Below, one piece after another: positions 61,919 to 64,000 of a stretch of DNA of 64,000 nt (the stretch's first letter is position 1; each line of letters begins with the position of its first letter). The notes below the pieces were generated by a model. It was not told the origin of the DNA, ran no database searches, and saw only the letters and a list, made by a program, of their open reading frames with translations. A program made the translations under genes and the position numbers. This DNA comes from Actinomadura xylanilytica (lineage in GTDB: Bacteria; Actinomycetota; Actinomycetes; Streptosporangiales; Streptosporangiaceae): the NCBI RefSeq assembly GCF_030283145.1, contig NZ_JASNWE010000002.1, positions 868,001 to 932,000 on the forward strand, given 5' to 3'.

Positions 61919-62812
61919 TCAGGCGGCATGGCCGGTGTAGTAGGCGTGGAAGAGCTCTTCCAGGTCCTGGGTATCGGCGCGCAGGCCGGTGAGGGTGTGC
62001 CGGGCGGCGGCCTTGACCAGCGGGTCGGGGCTGCCGTCGACGCGGCAGGTGAGGGTCGTCCCGTCGAGGACCAGGTCGGTGACGCCGGGCAGGACGCTGA
62101 ACTCCTCTGGCCGGACCGGGTCGGCGAAGGTGAGCCGCACCTGGAGGAACGAGCGGGACCGCAGGTCGGTGACGGTGTCGGTGGCGACCAGGCGGCCCTC
62201 GCGGATGATGGCGACGCGGTCGGCGACGGCTTCGACCTCGCTCATGATGTGGCTGGACATGAACACCGTCTGCCCGGCAGTCCTGGCCTCGGTGACCAGG
62301 TCGAGGAAGGTCTGCTGGACCAGCGGGTCGAGCCCGGAGGTGGGCTCGTCCAGGATGAGCAGCTCGGGGTCGTGCATGAACGCCTGGATGATCCCGACCT
62401 TCTGCCGGTTTCCCTTGGAAAGGCTCTTGATCCGCGCGGTCAGGTCCAGTTCCAGCCGGGCCGCGAGCTCGGTGATCCGCGCTACCGGGACGCCGCCGCG
62501 CAGACCGCCCAGGAACGCCAGGCATTCGCCCGCGCGCTGGCGGCCGTCGACGACGAAGTCGCCGGCCAGGTAGCCGATGCGGCGGTGCAGCTCGACCGCG
62601 TCGGCCCGCGGGTCCAGGCCGAGCACGCGGGCGGTTCCGGAGGTCGGGCGGATCAGGTCCAGCAGCAGCCGGATGGTGGTCGACTTCCCGGCGCCGTTCG
62701 GGCCGAGGTAGCCGAACACCTCGCCCGCGCGCACCTGGAGGGTCAGGCCGTCCAGGCCGCGCCGCTGGCCATAGGTCTTGGTGAGCTCGTTCAGCTCGAT
62801 CGCCGTACGCAT
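61919..62812 (-). CDS. ABC transporter ATPase
   Basis: 297 residues. Walker A LGPNGAGKSTT, signature SLSKGNRQKVGIIQAF (degenerate LSGGQ), Walker B LLILDEPTSGLDP and H-loop SSHIMSEVEAVA. Forms a drug- or lipid-type exporter with the downstream permease. ATG at 62812; the promoter faces the regulator gene and contains an inverted repeat. Confidence 0.9.
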   Translation of the reverse strand: MRTAIELNELTKTYGQRRGLDGLTLQVRAGEVFGYLGPNGAGKSTTIRLLLDLIRPTSGTARVLGLDPRADAVELHRRIGYLAGDFVVDGRQRAGECLAFLGGLRGGVPVARITELAARLELDLTARIKSLSKGNRQKVGIIQAFMHDPELLILDEPTSGLDPLVQQTFLDLVTEARTAGQTVFMSSHIMSEVEAVADRVAIIREGRLVATDTVTDLRSRSFLQVRLTFADPVRPEEFSVLPGVTDLVLDGTTLTCRVDGSPDPLVKAAARHTLTGLRADTQDLEELFHAYYTGHAA

Positions 62813-62833
62813 GGTCCGAACCGTATCAGAGTG

Positions 62834-62849
62834 TTCAGAGATTACTGAA
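62834..62849. promoter_or_regulatory. Operator-like inverted repeat in a divergent promoter
   Basis: TTCAG-AGATTA-CTGAA is a perfect 5-bp inverted repeat with a 6-base spacer, and TCAGAG recurs just before it (62826). It lies between the ABC ATPase and the MarR-like gene and is relatively A/T-rich. Confidence 0.45.
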
Positions 62850-62897
62850 AGCTTTGAGCTGTTAGAATCGCGTTGAGTACTTCGAGGGGGGATGACC

Positions 62898-63362
62898 TTG
62901 GCGGATACCACGGAGGCTGCCGAGCGGATGGCGCTGGCCCTGGCCCAGGGCGGTCTGCAGAAGGCGACCGCACGGGTGATGGCGGCGTTCCTGTTCGCCG
63001 ACGCCGACAGCGTCACCGCGCCCGAGCTGGCCGGGCAACTGGCGATCAGTTCCGGCTCGGTGTCGGGCGCGATCAAGATGCTGTCGACGGTCGGGCTGAT
63101 CGAACGCGTGCCCGCGCCGGGCAGCCGCCGCGAGCACTACCGGCTGCGTGAGGGTGCCTGGGCCACGCTGATGTCGACGCAGAACGGCCTCGTCCAGACC
63201 ATGTTCGAGGCCGCCGACCAGGGCATCCAGGCCGCCGGAGCGGACAGCCCGGCCGCGCGGCGGCTGGCCGAGATGCGCGACTTCTACGGTTTCATGTTCC
63301 GCGAACTCCCGGCCCTGGTCGACCGTTGGCGCGCCGAGCGGGCTGGGGGCCGGCCCGTTTAG
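62898..63362 (+). CDS. MarR/GbsR-type regulator
   Basis: 154 residues. TAPELAGQLAISSGSVSGAIKMLSTVGLIERVPAPGSRREHYRLRE is a winged helix; the rest is helical and holds the dimer interface (MRDFYGFMFRELPALVDRW). Start TTG 62898 is preferred because GAGGGGGG lies six bases upstream; the ATG at 62892 directly abuts that site. Likely represses the divergent ABC transporter. Confidence 0.82.
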   Translation: MADTTEAAERMALALAQGGLQKATARVMAAFLFADADSVTAPELAGQLAISSGSVSGAIKMLSTVGLIERVPAPGSRREHYRLREGAWATLMSTQNGLVQTMFEAADQGIQAAGADSPAARRLAEMRDFYGFMFRELPALVDRWRAERAGGRPV

Positions 63363-64000
63363 GCGGGCCGTTCCGGGAGGGCGAGCAGGTCGGTGTGCTC
63401 GATGGTCACATGCAGCTCGCCCGCGGTGCAGGTGCCCAGCCGGCGCGGCAGGTAGGAGTCGTTCGCGAGTTCCGGGCGCTGTTCGCGGGCGGCCCCGGCC
63501 CAGCCCCGGAGCCACTCCGCCGTCAGTTGCGCCTGCGCCGCGTCGAGCCGCCAAGGGCTCGGACGGGTCCGGACGGCCGCGCCGTGGCGTTCGAACGCCA
63601 GCGCGGCGGTGGCGGCGGCGTCGGGGCCGAGCAGGCGGCGGCCGTGATGCGTGCGGCGCTGGTGGGCGTTGAACGCGGCGGTGTACTCGGCGTCGAGCGG
63701 GTCGTCGGGCGACAGTGCGACCCGGCCGTCGACGGAGAGGGTCAGGAGCGCGGGGATGCCGGCCCCGGTGGACGCCATGGCGAGCTGGTCGACCTCGGTG
63801 GCGGTGAGCAGGTCCAGCAGGGCGGAACCGGTGATGAGCGAGGTGCCGGTGAGGTCGGCGGCGCTCAGCCCGGCCAGGTCCCCCTGGTGCGTCTCCACCG
63901 TGACGCGGCTTCCGTCGGACGCCGCCATGCCGGTCATGCCTGTGGTGGCCCGGACGAGCAGCGCGGGATCGTGGTCGTGCAGGATCCAGTGCTGCGGACC
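63359..64000 (-). CDS. SAM-dependent methyltransferase, C-terminal part (partial)
   Basis: The frame runs off the right edge, so only the C-terminal ~213 residues are seen. GPQHWILHDHDPALLVRA, LAGLSAADLTGTSLITGSALLDLLTATEVDQLA and a C-terminal RPSPWRLDAAQAQLTAEWLRGWAGAAREQRPEL match the later half of class I methyltransferases of the trans-aconitate type, in which LITGSALLDLLT follows motif II. An internal ATG (63937) is not considered the start. It overlaps the regulator stop tail-to-tail by four bases. Confidence 0.7.
   Translation of the reverse strand, partial: GPQHWILHDHDPALLVRATTGMTGMAASDGSRVTVETHQGDLAGLSAADLTGTSLITGSALLDLLTATEVDQLAMASTGAGIPALLTLSVDGRVALSPDDPLDAEYTAAFNAHQRRTHHGRRLLGPDAAATAALAFERHGAAVRTRPSPWRLDAAQAQLTAEWLRGWAGAAREQRPELANDSYLPRRLGTCTAGELHVTIEHTDLLALPERPA

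Overview
The window is GC-rich actinobacterial chromosome. Gene order, not any single gene, places it. A DLW-39 microprotein and tRNA-Ala(TGC) are followed by a DEAD-box helicase, ppiA, a rhomboid protease, crgA, a DUF881 protein and a class E sortase. Then comes the opposite-strand cell-wall block fhaA-fhaB-pstP-rodA-pbpA-pknA-pknB beside tRNA-Leu(CAG). This block normally lies just past gyrA near the replication origin. Consensus DnaA boxes at 4.4 kb and 20.8 kb agree with that. Codon use, many GTG/TTG starts and the gene families suggest Actinomadura or another Streptosporangiales genus; this is an inference, not a species call.

Layout. 0-13.5 kb is accessory and partly decayed. It holds a truncated GDSL hydrolase, a Cu-ligand SOD-like protein behind a perfect CsoR-type palindrome, an SDR/TetR pair with two operators, a DnaA-box-like intergenic region, a methyltransferase and MerR gene broken at one shared junction, a small gene behind a LexA box, an ECF42 sigma/DGPF/reductase operon, an M64 peptidase cut off beside a transposon-accessory fragment, and a frameshifted SDR. 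13.6-32.8 kb is the conserved cell-division and cell-wall core. 33.0-43 kb carries an ArsR remnant, a flavin electron-transfer operon (ferric-reductase-like protein, FMN-binding protein, ApbE) divergent from a response regulator without a recognisable kinase, a lipoprotein, and a DrrAB-type exporter with DUF4097 and GbsR-like genes.

41.3-45.5 kb is an arsenic resistance island: ArsR1 divergent from an ArsO-like flavoprotein, then ArsR2-Acr3-ArsC. 45.8-52.7 kb is a class II lanthipeptide cluster of the cinnamycin/duramycin type in the canonical order: lysinoalanine synthase (DurN/Cinorf7-like), precursor, LanM, CinX-like hydroxylase, ABC exporter. The predicted core CASTCSSGPFTFACDGSTKN keeps every residue needed for the four crosslinks and for Asp15 hydroxylation. 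It differs from cinnamycin at several sites, including Phe7 of the phosphatidylethanolamine pocket, and has an extra C-terminal Asn after the crosslinking Lys19. The hydroxylase has a Nif11-like N-terminus and the exporter is a single ATPase-permease fusion. No cluster regulator or PE-modifying immunity gene is visible.

52.7-64 kb returns to dispersed accessory genes: carotenoid oxygenase/PadR, an MFS exporter/MarR pair, a membrane-anchored Mrr-like nuclease, a decayed Tet(X)-like monooxygenase, an HSL-type esterase, a WGR/beta-propeller protein, an ABC transporter with a MarR-like regulator, and a partial methyltransferase at the edge.
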